From positions 18,947,196 through 19,011,195 of the forward strand of contig NC_081555.1 in assembly GCF_963082655.1 (NCBI RefSeq): a stretch of DNA of 64,000 bases. The letters run 5' to 3'. The notes under the pieces were generated by a model, which was not told the origin of the DNA, ran no database searches, and was given only the letters and a program-made list of their open reading frames with translations. Shown piece after piece: positions 9,398 through 53,492 of this stretch. Position 1 is the first letter of the stretch; each line of letters begins with the position of its first letter. Origin of the DNA: Stomoxys calcitrans (Eukaryota; Arthropoda; Insecta; Diptera; Muscidae). The position numbers and the translations under genes were made by a program.

Positions 9398-10150
9398 CCG
9401 AGTTGTTAGCGTGCTCGGATTACCAGTGCTGCAGTCATGGGTTTTATTTCCACTAGAAGCCTGGTCTGTTGCTACTGTAGTAAAGGGTGATTTTTTTGAG
9501 GTTAGGATTTTCATGCATTAGTATGTGACAGATCACGTGGGATTTCAGACATGGTGTCAAAGAGAAAGATGCTCAGTATGCTTTGACATTTCATCATGAA
9601 TAGACTTACTAACGAGCAACGCTTGCAAATCATTGAATTTTATTACCAAAATCAGTGTTCGGTTCGAAATGTGTTCATTCACCGTAACGTTGCGTCCAAC
9701 AGCATCTTTGAAAAAATACGGTCCAATGATTCCATCAGCGTACAAACCACACCAAACAGTGCATTTTTCGCGATGCATGGGCAGTTCTTGAAAGGCTTCT
9801 GGTTGCTCTTCACTCCAAATGCGGCAATTTTGCTTATTTACGTAGCCATTCAACCAGAAATGAGCCTCATCGCTGAACAAAATTTGTCGATTCACTGAAA
9901 ATGATTTCACTGAAAATGATTCACTGAAAATGATTTGCAAGCGTTGCTCGTTAGTAAGTCTATTCATGATGAAATGTCAAAGCATACTGAGCATCTTTCT
10001 CTTTGACACCATGTCTGAAATCCCACGTGATCTGTCAAATACTAATGCATGAAAATCCTAACTTCAAAAAAATCACCCTTTATAACAATGGACTAAAATA
10101 GTCTAAGCGGGTCATGTTAAGAAGATAGACTGCCACTCTAACCTAAGCTA
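9398..10150 (+). mobile_element. tRNA-like SINE (family B), copy 2, split by mariner
   Basis: The 5' part (9398-9482, CCGAGTTGTTAGCG to ctgctactgtagta) and the 3' part (10081-10150, taacaatggactaaaatag to ctctaacctaag) join into one SINE once the mariner at 9483-10080 is removed. Confidence 0.7.
9483..10080 (-). mobile_element. foldback mariner-like element with 152 bp inverted ends
   Basis: TA dinucleotides flank it at 9481-9482 and 10081-10082. The left 152 bp (9483-9634) and right 152 bp (9929-10080) are inverted copies with only a few mismatches, starting AAGGGTGATTTTTTTGA. The repeats include the start of the transposase (MNRLTNEQRLQII), so it occurs at both ends facing inward. The interior, read on the minus strand, keeps ILFSDEAHFWLNGYVNKQN, the second catalytic aspartate region of mariner transposases. 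Most of the transposase is missing, so the copy is non-autonomous. Confidence 0.85.
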
Positions 10151-10650
10151 TGTGTAAATTTAAAAATGGTTTTTTCTTACCAAACGGTGTCACCACTTCA
10201 CTTAAAAAAATAATTGCACTGGATAATTTCATTGCTTTTTGCCCTTTATAGCATGCTTGTGCAGTGTTTTGCAAAATTTTGAGGCTTAAATCTAAACAAA
10301 CATAAAGGATAGTCTATAGGTTCCATTGTTTATGAAATCTCACTATAGTTGCCACCTGATTATTGTCTTTTGTTTCAGTCTTTGTTTTCTTGTCATCTTC
10401 GCAGTTGTTTTTTTTTTTTACTGGTGCATAAAAACAAAATCTCTTCTCTTCCATTGTTAAAAGAAAAAAAAAGGAGTTTGCATATATATTGCGTTATAAG
10501 ATTAATAATTTTTGTTCAAAAATTCATTTTAATAAAAAAAAATTACTAGAGACGGAGATTGTAACTGGATTATAATTTTCAAAAGATATATACATACATA
10601 TAGGGAAAATTTTGGTCTTATTTCTGAGTAGGGATTGCGAGCCAGTTACC
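10151..10650. other. spacer and 5' UTR of RMND5
   Basis: AT-rich and T-rich sequence without a supported ORF. The RMND5 5' UTR and promoter should lie here. Confidence 0.4.
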
Positions 10651-12086
10651 ATGAGCACCATATCTCCTGCAGCGGAATTGGAGGCCATTACAGCTGTCGA
10701 CAAGGAGCTGGATCGTGTAATCAATAAGTTTACTGAGATACGTGAAAATGCAGCGGCGGAAATCAATGATGTTGCCTCACTGCTGGAAGAGCTTTTGCAG
10801 GTTTTGGCCAGAGCTGAGCAGGAAATGACGGGAACTATTAACACCGGCACACAGGTGGATACCGATGATCATATGACCGATGAAGCAGAAATGCTGGTGG
10901 AGATGGAGCGTAAGTTGAGTTGAAATTTTAATTCCTCTTATCTTTATTTATAATTTCTACTATCAGCAGCTTCAACACCCCGCTTGACCGAGAGTCAAAT
11001 ATCCATTATAACAGAGGCTTTGCAAAAAACCAATGAGAAATTACAACGTTTGTCCAGCGAACATCGTGAATTGCATGGTGCCGTCTCTAAAGTGGGCAAA
11101 GTTATAGATCGCAATTTTATTTCGGATTTCACTGCCACCACCAGAACTGATGCCTTGCAGGATGAAGATAATATAATGCTTTTGAACAAGGTTATGGCCA
11201 AACATTATTGCAGGCAGGGCATGGATGATGTGGCACAATTGTTGATTAAAGAATCCAAAATGCCGGAGGAAATGGCTCGCGAAGTTTTTGAATCAGAGCG
11301 TAGTTTTGCTGAGATTTTTCGCATCTGGAAGGCTATACAACAGCATGATTTAAGCTTGGCCCTGGAGTGGACATCAAGATATTCTAATGAACTCATAGCC
11401 AAGAATTCAACATTGGAATTTAAGCTACATCGTTTGGCCTTCTTACAGATAATATCGAAGGGTATATCGGCTCAAAGTGAAGCTATAGCATATGCACGCA
11501 ATAATTTTCATAAGTTTATTGATCGCTTTGAGCAGGAAATACCAAATTTAATGGGTTGCTTTATATATTTACCTTCGGGTATAGAAAACTCACCCTACAA
11601 GCATTTGATTTCGCCAGAAATGTGGACTGAGGCTTCGTATATATTTTTGAAAGATGCATGTCATACCTTGGGCATAAGTAAGAATTCAGCTTTGTCGGTG
11701 GTCATAAATGCTGGATGTACAGCTCTACCAGCTTTGCTCAATATAAAACAAGTATAGTTTTTTTTTTTTTTAAGAGAATCAAATAAAGTATCTAATTCTT
11801 TAATGTTTTGCAGGTTATGCAATCCCGTCAAGTTCTTAATATTTGGAGCGGTCGTGATGAATTGCCCATTGAAATTGATTTGGATCCTGAGTATCGTTAT
11901 CACTCCATATTCGCTTGTCCCATCCTAAGACAACAAACCACAGAGGAAAATCCACCCAAAAAGTTAACCTGTGGACATGTCATATCCAATGATGCTCTAC
12001 ATAAACTCAGCAATGGTCACATACTCAAATGCCCCTATTGTCCGGTAGAACAGAATGCGGAAGAGGCTGTCAGGATTTATTTTTAA
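10651..12086 (+). CDS. RMND5: RMND5 (Gid2/Rmd5) RING-type E3 subunit of the CTLH complex
   Basis: RMND5 is the catalytic RING-like subunit of the CTLH/GID ubiquitin ligase, paired with MAEA. Exons: 10651-10909, 10967-11751 and 11814-12086, giving 438 aa in consistent phase. Donors are GTAAGT and GTATAG. Domains: an N-terminal coiled coil (about 10-130); LisH in [20 protein letters not shown] (158-177); CTLH and CRA helices ([20 protein letters not shown], 218-237, then IENSPYKHL); and the C-terminal degenerate Gid-type RING with C383, C401, H403, C421 and C424 ([28 protein letters not shown]). The protein ends in VRIYF, close to the metazoan family end. The second exon begins at a tandem CAGCAG acceptor, so an alternative product one residue shorter is possible. 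An AATAAA lies at about 12291. The gene converges with Polr3A, whose stop is 408 bp away. Confidence 0.95.
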
Positions 12087-12494
12087 ATTTTGGTTACCAT
12101 ATTCGATTTGGCGTATATACTAATAACGTAATATGTAGACTTAGCCTTTATTTTATTATGTATTATTGTAACTTGTAACTGTCACATTGTTTCTGCTGGA
12201 AAAGATGGAGAGCTTTTACGTGTGTGGATGGTTGAATGGAAGGATGAATAGATAAAAATGATTGTGTAACGTGTTAATTACTGTAGGAGAAATAAAAATG
12301 CCAATTCTTTTTCTTCTTCGAAGAAATTTAAGGACTACTTAATTCTCAATATACAATAAACAAAATCGATCACATATATATATATAAAAAGAATACACAA
12401 ACGCCCTTATGGGAAATTAGCCAACCAAGTGATTTATTTTTTTTTTTTTTTCATTGCTTGTGCTAAGAAGTAAAAAAAACAATCATTCTTATCA

Positions 12495-44266
<31,772 letters not shown>

Positions 44267-45566
44267 ATTGTTAAAGTTTAATGAATGATTTCACAATTTA
44301 ATTGAAAATTAAATCATTTATCGATTGAATAAATAAAATTTGAGGCAGGAAAGCGTGTTTTCAGGTTTGTTGCAATTTCGACGGCAGCAATGTTTACATT
44401 TTTCGAACATAGGGTTGCCAAAGTTTAAATTAAAAAAAAATATAGAGCAAAACAAATAAAAATTTTTAATAAACAGAAACTAAACCTTATAGAATATTAT
44501 TACTTAAAATATATACGATTTCATTACATTTTTGATTGTACAAATGTTTTTTAATTATAACCATGTTTATTTTATATTATTTTTTATTCTTTTTAACATT
44601 TATGTATATGGCAGCTCTATTGCTCTCCTCACATGTGAAATAAAAACAGATGAGAGAAAAAAACTAGTCCACCTTAAACTATGGGTCCCATTAAATTTTG
44701 GGGAGAAAAAGAAGACTAGAAATTTTTATATCTTTACTCTGATTTGCGAATTGCTTAAAATGCAAAAATTGGTGCAATGCATTCTACCATAAGGGGCATT
44801 CCTTCATTTCGTCATCAAGATGTCATTTCAAAATTGACTTTGTTCTCAACACAACCAAAGAAACTTACCCGCGTGTGTGTACGTGTTCAAAATGAGAGAA
44901 AGAGAAACACAAAGAGAACGTTCAAAATAATGCGGTAATGTGCTGTGAATATAAACACAGAACTGACATATTTATACCGTCAAACTGGCCGTCTGCTTCC
45001 AGCGAAATAATTAAAGGTGGTCTCATTTGTACAACAATCACAAATCATATGGTGCAATCCGCCATTATGCCATCAAGCTGATCGACGATTTGCCAATACA
45101 CACGAAGAAATTCGTGTGCGTGTATCTATACATGTGCGTACGTGAGCAGAGAATTTGCAAGCAAGAAGATAACATAGATAATGCAAACAAAAATCTGACA
45201 TCTTAATAATGTCTCTACTACTTAATGCTCAATCGAATTCAAATGATTTGCATCTGTGTCTAGAACTTCCTGCCTTTAATTGAGTTTGAGCCCCTACCCT
45301 CTTTATTTTTGCCAGATATCTTATACAAACGCTTTGGGCAAGGCACTTTACAATTTCTGTTTCAATATGGCAATGCTTTTGAATCTTTCAACATATTTTC
45401 ATACTGGCATCTCCGCCTTTAACTTTTGACAGTTTTCGAGTCGTGTGTTTGTTACGCGACCGACCACAGAGAGATTTGCAAATAAAACGAATTTTCCAGG
45501 GATCCTTGTGAAAAACTCCACCATAAAACGCCTCATATTATAAAATTTATTGAGTATTGTGAAAAA
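44267..45566. promoter_or_regulatory. shared 1.3 kb upstream region of Polr3A and Pdha
   Basis: Polr3A (minus) and Pdha (plus) start on either side, so both promoters must lie here. I see no TATA box at either start. A truncated MITE occupies 45013-45207. The frame at 44532-44792 is unsupported. Confidence 0.45.
45013..45207. mobile_element. truncated MITE with AAAGGTGGTCT end
   Basis: It is an inverted copy of the element at 1857-2104: aaaggtggtctcatttgtac, atggtgcaatccgccat, aatctgacatctta. The far terminal repeat is missing. Confidence 0.6.
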
Positions 45567-48500
45567 ATGTTGCGTCAATTAAATCGAGCCGGTGAATTCC
45601 CCAAAGTTGTCAAACAATTGCAAAAAGTAGGTTGCCAAAAGACGTCGACCGCAAAAATTTTCGCTAGATATTTGCATGCGTGTGTGTGTAGGCCTCCTTG
45701 GTCAGCAGCAGCAGCACCGGGAAGAGCCTTCTTGTGTAGTACTAAACAACTTAGAGGACGCTTTAATTCTAGCTCATTTTTCGGTTTATTCCAGAGTTCA
45801 GCTGTAGCCGGAACACAAAAATCCAATAACTATGCGACCGAGGCAACTGTTCAAGTGCAACGGGTAAGTGGATGAAAAATTTGGAGGGGTTACATAATCT
45901 TAAGTTATAGACTCGAAGTGATTTCTGTGTTTCCAAAACTAAGGTATGATGATATTTGGAGTAAAAACGTTTTGGAAAAAAATTTATAGCAACATATTGG
46001 GAAGAAATCGTACAAAGTATTTGATTCATTGTTGCCAATACAATTCAAGGTGGTCGGTTAGACATGAAGGTCATACGTTATAAAAATACATACCCCACAT
46101 CCCTCAAATCTTTTCCATATTAATCTTTGTTATATTTTTGTTTTTTTTTCCCACTTTCTCCCCATTTTATCAATGATTCTAATTGGTGTGTATGGTTACT
46201 TTATGGTTAACCCTTCCCCTTGAGGAAGCCCTATTTCCTAATTAATATCACTTTTTGGGAATCTATACATATGTTAATGTGTGACGTCACGTTTTGTTTA
46301 TTTTGTTGTGGGAAGAGTGGCCGGCTAATTTGTGTAATTCGATTGTCTTCGTTTTTATTGTTTGTTATCGCCATTGCTCTGCAATTGCTATGAGCTAAAT
46401 TGTGCCATTCAAATGTTTATATTGCATTTTTTGTGTATTTCAAAATTGGGATAGGTCATTGACACAATTAGTCGGTGGTTACAGCTGGTAATCATAAAAT
46501 GTAAACACATTCAATTTCCCAAGCGAAATTTATAATAAATTTATGCCTTATACCAACTCTGTGATGCAGAGCATGAATGAAATGGGAGGAACTTAGTTCA
46601 TAGAAACAACAAAATCTGGAGATTTTGAAAAATGTTCAAGACATCCTTAAATCCACTCTTCTTGCTTTATACCAGCTTTTGGAATACCTCAAGTGAGGTT
46701 TAATTACTCGACAGTTTTTGTTGGAGAAAATTTCACTAAACGAATGAATGCGCCTACGGAGTAAAGTTGGTAGAGGGCAGGAATTATTTGAATCCGATTG
46801 CACTATGCCACTACTCACTTAGTACAATCCCATGGCAGCCGGTTGCTTCATCGGCAAGGGCTGCCGCCTCGGTTTACAACACACTGCTACAACAACAACA
46901 ACTAACTTAGCTTCTCTTCTTTGGCTTCCTTCATGGGTATAGAAGGGGGTTTGCTTTTTATAACCTTAGGTTGAAGTCCACAAAGAACTGTGTTGATTCC
47001 ATGTCCAAGAGCAGAACTATATCCCATCTGTAATAGATGGCTTGATTGAAAGATTTTAACAAGGGCAAACTTCTCACATATCTATGAGTGCAGTCCGATT
47101 TAAGTTTAAGCTCAATGATAAGGAGCCTCCTTTTTATAGCCCAGCCCGAACGGCGTGCCGCAGTGCGTCACCTCTTTGGAGAGAAGTTTTACATGGCATA
47201 GTACCTCACAAATGTTTCCAGCATTAGGAAACATTTGAAAATTTTTTTCTGATGGTTTCGCCAGGATTCGAACCCAGGCGTTCAGCGTCATAGGCGGACA
47301 TGCTAACCTCTTCGCTACGGTAGCCTCCCCTGGTTATTTAAAGGTGCCAAAAAAAAACTCGAGAAATGAAGCAAAAAAATTTACAAAATTGGTTTAATTG
47401 TAGCTAAAAAATCGCTTTACTTCATTCACAATATCTTCTTTTACCATTCACAATTATACTGCTGCTCAAATTTTCTCGTCTACTCCTATTCGTTGCAACT
47501 GGTAGCTTTGCAAAGAGTCGGATGGGTCATCTACTCTCTACCACTGTCTATAGTCTAGGCTGCATACAATGTATCTAAGGTCCCGAGTCAAGCGATTGGC
47601 AATCAAGTTGCTACACGGTTGTTCTTATTGTTGCAAATTAATTTAAGTTTAACCTTTTTATCTTTATTCTTTCCACCTGCTGGCAAACAAAATATAGAAG
47701 AAGAAAATATGAAGAGAGAAAAGAGAAATGACGTCACATTTTAACTGCTACCTTCAGATTGTTGTGATTCACAATAGTGTGTTATCATTCACAAGAGGGA
47801 TGGTATACGATGTTCATTCTTATGAATGTTGTTTAAGAGAAAGTAGGTTAAACACTAGTTTTTTAAAACATGAAAAAGTGTTATGTTCGGCGGAGCCGAA
47901 TTTTAAGAACTCAACAACGTAGATTCTACTTAGAATGTACACAAATTAACGTATTTGAAGGGCACATGGGTACTTAACGTACAAAATTTCTGCTGCATCA
48001 GCCAAAAATCGCATTTTCTTGGGGACGTATAAGACTATATCGTGAGATCGGTTTATATGGAAGCTATATCAGGTTATAAGCCGATTGTGTTTATACCTCT
48101 AACGAACGTTGGAAGACTTAATAGAACACTACCTGTAAAATGTCAGCCAAATCAGATATTAACAAGAAAAAGCGTGCTAAGTTCGGCCGTGCCGAATTTT
48201 ATATACCCTTTTTTATGGATCGCATTTGTCAAGTTCTTTGCCCAGTATCTCTTTTTGGCCAACAGGGGATAATGGATAAAAGTTGCCATGCTACGGGAGC
48301 CATATCAAGTTATGGGCCGCAACAGTTATTGTGCAAGTTATGGCAAGTTATGGTTGACATTTTGTGCAAGAAGTCATTGTGCAAAATGTCAGCCAAATCG
48401 GAAAAGAATTGCGTCCTATTGGGGCTCAAGAAGTAATATCGAAAAATTGGCTTATATGGGAGCTATAACAGATTATATTATATTTGGCACACACACTAAA

Positions 48501-50755
48501 GGTCATAAAAAAAGTTGTTGTACAAAATTCAGCGTAATCAGGCAAGAATTGCGTCCTCTATAGGCTCAAGAACTAAAATCGGTATATAATTTTATATGGA
48601 AGCTATATCAGGTTTTGAGCCGATTTGGACCATACTTAACATAGTAGTTAGAAATCAAAACGAAAGACTGGATGTTAAACTTTAGCAAAATTGGATAATA
48701 ATTGCCCTCTCTAGAGGCTCAAGAAGTCGAGATCCGAGATAGGTTTATATGGCAGCTATATTAATTTATAAACTGATTTTGACCATACTTGGCATAGTCG
48801 TTGGAAGTCATAACAAAACCCCTCATACAAACATTCAGCCAAATCGGGTAAGATTTGCGCCGTATAGAGGCTCAAGAAATCAAAAACCAAAGTCGGTTTA
48901 TATGGCAGCTATATCAAAACATGGACTGATATGGCCCATTTACAATCCCAACCGACCTACAGTCATAGGAAGTATGTGTGAAAAATTTCAAGTGCCTAGC
49001 TTCACTCCTTCGAAAGTTAGCGTGCTTTCCACAGACAGACGGGCGGCGGACGGACATGGCTAGGTTGACTTAAAATGACCTGACGATCAAGAATAAATAT
49101 ACTTTATGGGGTCTCAGACAAATTGACGAAATTAGTATACCCCCCTCCTATGGTGGAGGGTATAAAAATTAGTTATACTTTTCGAAAAAGCCGTTCAAAA
49201 TTGTAATTGGAGATTTTTGGGAACAAAGAATTCAAAATTTGGGAACAAGAGATGCAAAAATACTGGCAACACTGAGTTGTGGGTATAAAAAGGAAGAGAA
49301 AACAGAGATGATGACGTATCGTAACGGCTGGCTTGAAATTGTTACGATTCACGGTAGTGTGTTATCAATCACAATAGGATAGTGTTGGATGTACATCGTT
49401 ATGAATCTTGTTTAAGTGAAAGTTGCTTCAACATTAGTTTTTAAAAAAATGTATTTGTTTCTATGTTGCCTTGCTGCTTGTTGTGTCTTAAGCGATTTCC
49501 TATCCATATTTCTCATCTTGTTATATTTTCATTCGCTTTTTTCCCCCAAAAGCCTTACAAATTGCATCGTTTGGACCAAGGACCCGAAACCACAGTAAAA
49601 ATCACCAAAGATCAAGCTCTTACATACTACACTCAAATGCAAACCATCCGCCGTTTGGAAACATCTGCTGGTAATTTGTACAAAGAGAAAATCATCAGAG
49701 GCTTTTGTCATTTGTACTCGGGTCAGGAAGCCTGTGCTGTGGGTAAGTTGAGTTTATTAGAATTTTCAGTAAACCATATTTGATAACATTTCTTATTTTG
49801 TCTCTTAACAAGGCATGAGAGCCGCTATGCGTGATGTGGACAATATTATTTCTGCCTATCGTGTTCATGGCTGGACCTATCTGATGGGTGTTTCACCTTT
49901 GGGTGTTTTGGCTGAGTTAACAGGACGTCAAAGTGGTTGTGCCAAAGGCAAGGGAGGTTCTATGCACATGTATTGTCCCAATTTCTATGGTGGCAATGGC
50001 ATTGTGGGAGCTCAGGTATAAAAATTGTTTGAATTAATTTTTTATAAAAAGAATTATGTGAGATTTTTTATTACCAGGTTCCTTTGGGCGCTGGAGTTGC
50101 CTTGGCCTGCAAATACAAAGGCAATGGTGGCATGTGCCTAGCCTTGTATGGTGATGGTGCTGCCAATCAAGGTCAAGTGTTTGAAGCCTACAACATGGCC
50201 TATTTGTGGAAATTGCCTGTTATTTTCGTTTGCGAAAACAACAATTATGGCATGGGCACTAGCGCAGAACGTGCTTCCTCCAACACCGACTATTATACCA
50301 GAGGCGATGCTTTGCCCGGCATCTGGGTAGATGGCATGGATGTTTTGGCTGTTCGCAGTGCCACAGAATTCGCCATTGATTATGTCAACAAAAATGGACC
50401 TTTGGTCATGGAAACCAACACTTATCGTTATTCTGGCCATTCCATGTCCGATCCCGGTACCAGCTATCGTACCCGCGAAGAAATTCAAGAAGTACGCCAA
50501 AAGCGTGATCCCATTACCTCATTTAAGGAGATGTGCATTGAACAGGGTCTCATTACCACCGACGAAGTCAAGGCCATTGACACCAAAGTACGCAAAGAGG
50601 TCGATGAAGCCACTGCCCAGGCTAAAGCCGATGCCGAACTGCCTCTCAGCGGTTTGTGGACCGATGTCTACTCCCAGTGCTTGGAACCCAAAATAAGAAA
50701 TTGTGTGGAACACAACATTAAACATGTTCAACAAAACAAAGGCGCAAATCATTAA
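45567..50755 (+). CDS. Pdha: pyruvate dehydrogenase E1 alpha subunit, mitochondrial
   Basis: With E1 beta it decarboxylates pyruvate using thiamine diphosphate in the mitochondrial matrix. Exons: 45567-45626, 45795-45863, 49553-49742, 49813-50015 and 50078-50755, which join in phase to 399 aa. The N-terminus ([20 protein letters not shown]) is a basic, amphipathic import signal. Landmarks: the thiamine diphosphate motif GDGAANQ (199-205) to ENNN (227-230), and the regulatory phosphorylation segment [20 protein letters not shown] with the kinase target serines at about S296 and S303. The first intron (45627-45794, 168 bp) has no in-frame stop, so if retained it would give 455 aa. I chose splicing because GTAGGT and TTTATTCCAG borders are good and the result matches the family length. 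Intron 2 is 3.7 kb of mostly repeats. AATAAA signals occur at about 51104 and 51144. Confidence 0.95.
46827..46904 (-). repeat. short interspersed repeat, family C (short)
   Basis: caatcccatggcagccggtt, gcttcatcggcaagggctgc, caacacactgctacaacaac. It lies in Pdha intron 2. Confidence 0.6.
47064..47328 (-). mobile_element. tRNA-derived SINE (family A), inverted, intact B box
   Basis: The minus strand starts GGAGGCTACCGTAGCGAAGAGG. The B box GGTTCGAATCC (47274-47264) is perfect. The 3' end is truncated near gtttgccc. It lies in Pdha intron 2. Confidence 0.8.
47390..47570. repeat. dispersed repeat E (ctttgcaaagagtcggatgg)
   Basis: About 170 bp containing cattcacaattatactgctg, ctcaaattttctcgtct and agctttgcaaagagtcggat. 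It recurs at 54185-54350 and 54735-54890. Class unknown. Confidence 0.55.
47872..49170 (+). repeat. hairpin-ended repeat, nested pair (copy i)
   Basis: One element starts at about 47873 with a hairpin tgttcggcggagccgaatt. A second starts at about 48166 (gaaaaagcgtgctaagttcg, gccgtgccgaattttatata). The tail at 49100-49170 ends tatacccccctcctatggtgg/agggtataaaaa. Imperfect copies of a about 145 bp sequence (gtgttatcattcacaa/tgaatgttgtttaag) lie on both sides at 47720-47870 and 49305-49448. Confidence 0.65.
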
Positions 50756-51285
50756 CGAACTATGAGCCATTCTAACTTTGCTGCCTCCAAGGAGGGAATG
50801 TTTACTCAGCCTTCCTTCTTAATGATTAACTCATTGTTCATAAGTTACTCAGTTTTGTTAATACGTTTTTCTTTTGCATTGGAAGAGAACTCTGGATAAA
50901 GGCTCATTTAGGAGAGATAATTTCCATTAATTTATTAAAACCCAATCTATATAAATCTCAAGTTTAAAGCGACACACGAAAAAAATCTTAAAATTGTTTT
51001 GCTTAATTTTTATGTAAATTATTTTTGATTAAAATCAACATCACACACATTCTTTTTTAAGACAAGATAGTAAAACACAAGTCTGTAACAAGAGACTACA
51101 AAATAAATACAAATATGTAAACTGTTATAAATATAAATAGACAAAATAAAGACCATCGTAGAAAAATTCCACAAAAACTGAAGCAGAAGTGATATTTGTG
51201 AAACAAATATAAGAAGTAAGAAAATAAGAGCCAAATTTGTCATGTTGACTGTCACATGACATCCAATCCGCCAAGTCATCACTAA
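50756..51285. other. Pdha 3' UTR and downstream spacer
   Basis: AT-rich 3' UTR with several AATAAA signals. No further gene seen. Confidence 0.5.
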
Positions 51286-51289
51286 ATGC

Positions 51290-52345
51290 GTCTTTCCTAC
51301 CAAGGAGCTTGCACAGGAGGGTGTTGTCTTAAATCTACAGGACCGAGATTGACACCTCCCATCAGCCTGAGCACTTGTTTTCCAGTGAGGTTTTTCTCCC
51401 AAGTCACGGGACTTGGCCAGAATACAACCTATAGCACAGCAAACATCCTATTTGCGAAATCATCCAAGAAAGCGTCTATCCTCGCACAGGTGTGGGTTCA
51501 TGGATTTTTTAGTATTGCAATGGCCCGTGAAACCAACTATAAGGAGCTTGAGATCATGCGTTCGCAAACATCCTATTTTCGAAGTCATCCAAGAAAGCGT
51601 CTATCCTCGCACAGATGTGGGCTCACGGATTTTTTAGCATTGCAATGGCCCAGCAACTTGAGATCATGCCTTCTTAGTCACAGCCTGTCTGTAAGCCATA
51701 GCAACAGCCCACATCCGCAAAGTCATCGTAGAATGTCAATATCTAACCAAGGATCTCGTACGGGGATAGGCCTGATGAAGCCATAGCATGGCCCACGTTC
51801 GTATGTAGCCTACTCCTGTCCAGTTTCTCACCAAACTCATTTGCCGTGAATCTCTTCTTTCACATGATTCGAAGAAGCTCCTGGATTTTTTTTAAGAATT
51901 ATCAAATGCAAATGAGTCGTGGGCGAAGCCTTTCGCATATCGTGGACCACACTCGTCAATTACCCATTTTGACTAGCTAGTCTTGAAGCTCATTCCCATC
52001 AATCCCTTATGGCACGGAACACAGCATCGCTTGCTTGCAAGTCTCAAAAGCTCCGGCGCTAACATTACATGCAGCTAAAGCCTCCTGACCGTGAAAGACT
52101 GACTGGATAGTCTTTTCTTCCTCGAAATCACATCCAAAGCCTTCAAGACCGCGAAGACATCCACCTGAAAATTGCTTCTCCTATCCAGAATTTTATAGAA
52201 TTGCCAAATCCCATTGAACTCAACAAAGAACTCTTCTTCGGAGCCCCATCCAGCCTGGATTCATCTGCATATACCCAGGGTACAAAGAAGGGTGGGTTAC
52301 TTTCGGCCTAACTCTCCCTCTCCGGAAGACTACAATGAAGAATTA
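51290..52345 (-). pseudogene. LINE RNase H relic with internal tandem duplication
   Basis: The minus strand near 52170-52130 reads VDVFAVLKALD, and near 52020 VPCHKGLMGM, decayed versions of the RNase H blocks at 3.8-4.1 kb. A 125 bp segment (gcaaacatcctatttgcgaa) is duplicated in tandem at 51439 and 51564. Confidence 0.5.
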
Positions 52346-52356
52346 CCTTCCCCGCA

Positions 52357-52430
52357 ATCCCATGCCAGCCGATTGTACGTAGCGTATTGACCCAGTGCAC
52401 AACACACTGATACAACAACAATAACAAACT
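52357..52430 (-). repeat. short interspersed repeat, family C (decayed)
   Basis: caatcccatgccagccgatt, gtgcacaacacactgatac. A middle portion is lost. Confidence 0.5.
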
Positions 52431-52589
52431 TCCCTGCATCTGAGCGACAACGCATCCCTTTTCAGTCTGAAAATTGTGTCACCCGTCCACAACTCCATAG
52501 AACTCCTAAATTCCTTTGAACTTAATAAAGACCCATGCTTCCATCTAATCTGGATCCGTCCGTATATTTTGAAGAACTAGAGAAGGGCG

Positions 52590-52990
52590 GGGTGACCCCA
52601 CTTAACATTCCCTCTCCGGATGACGACGTACAAATCACCTATAAAAACGACCACTGGTACAACATTCATGCAGACACGGTAGCAGATGCGGTAAATAGCT
52701 ACCGGGTGAATGTAGTCCTTGAAAAACGACCGCCTCTCATTGCACCTTAAGAAATTGATCTTCCCCGGCAAACCAGAGTAGTTCTGGCTCAATTACGTTC
52801 CGGCAGATGCAGCCGCCTCACCTCCTGCAGAGCAAGGATTGATGCCGACGTACAAGATGTATGTCCCGATTGTAACCAGTGGCCACACGATACACGTTAC
52901 CTGTTTAACTGCCCAGTCAGACCCACTCGACTCAGACCCAGATCCCTGTGGATGCACCTCATCTTAGTCCAACAACCACTGGTATGCCGT
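52590..52990 (+). pseudogene. LINE C-terminal fragment
   Basis: The plus strand reads NIHADTVADAVNSYRVNVVL, RPPLIAP, stop, EIDLP, RARIDADVQDVCPDCNQWPH, YLFNCPVRP. It is the same LINE C-terminus as at 32.7-33.1 kb, with an in-frame stop but the Cys cluster kept. Confidence 0.7.
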
Positions 52991-53492
52991 AGCTATCGAT
53001 CATCCTGGGGAGGCTCTCTCCAAATTCACCTTAAAGATCAGGTAAGCATATTAGAATCATTTGATAAAATCGTTCAAATAAATGCAGTAAACATACAGTC
53101 CCATCTCTGATTGCGAGTTATATCTAGCTACTATGGCTTCGGAAAAGCGCCGGCTTCAGGGACGGTCCGCTGAAAACGTCAGACTATTTCAAACTTTCTA
53201 GGAATCCCATTGTTATCCAAAGAGCCACAAAAGAAGTGTACAAAAGCCCTCTTTATAGTGTTTCTTCAATTCTTCTTTCTAATCGAGGGCTCTACCCTTG
53301 ATTCGTTTTTAACCTCCTTCTTAGCATCATGCCAGCCTAATTCACTAGGAGAGCTGGGATCCTCATTTCCATCAGCGGGCCATGTATGGATAACAAACTT
53401 AATTATTGAAAGCCCCTTTCTATGTCCAAGAAGGCCGCCAAAAGAGAAAGTTTTTATCCCCAAAATCCTTTCTGTGCAACCTACCACATCAT
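52991..53492. other. spacer, nothing recognised
   Basis: No supported gene. The frame around 53210-53698 runs into a family C repeat and is not considered real. Confidence 0.35.

Noticed and set aside
44532..44792. Small frame in the Polr3A/Pdha intergenic region
   Set aside because: AT-rich composition, no similarity, no promoter or splice support.
45627..45794. 455-residue Pdha as the main product
   Set aside because: The extra 56 residues are a spliceable in-frame intron and the family length is about 390-400. Kept only as a possible retained form.
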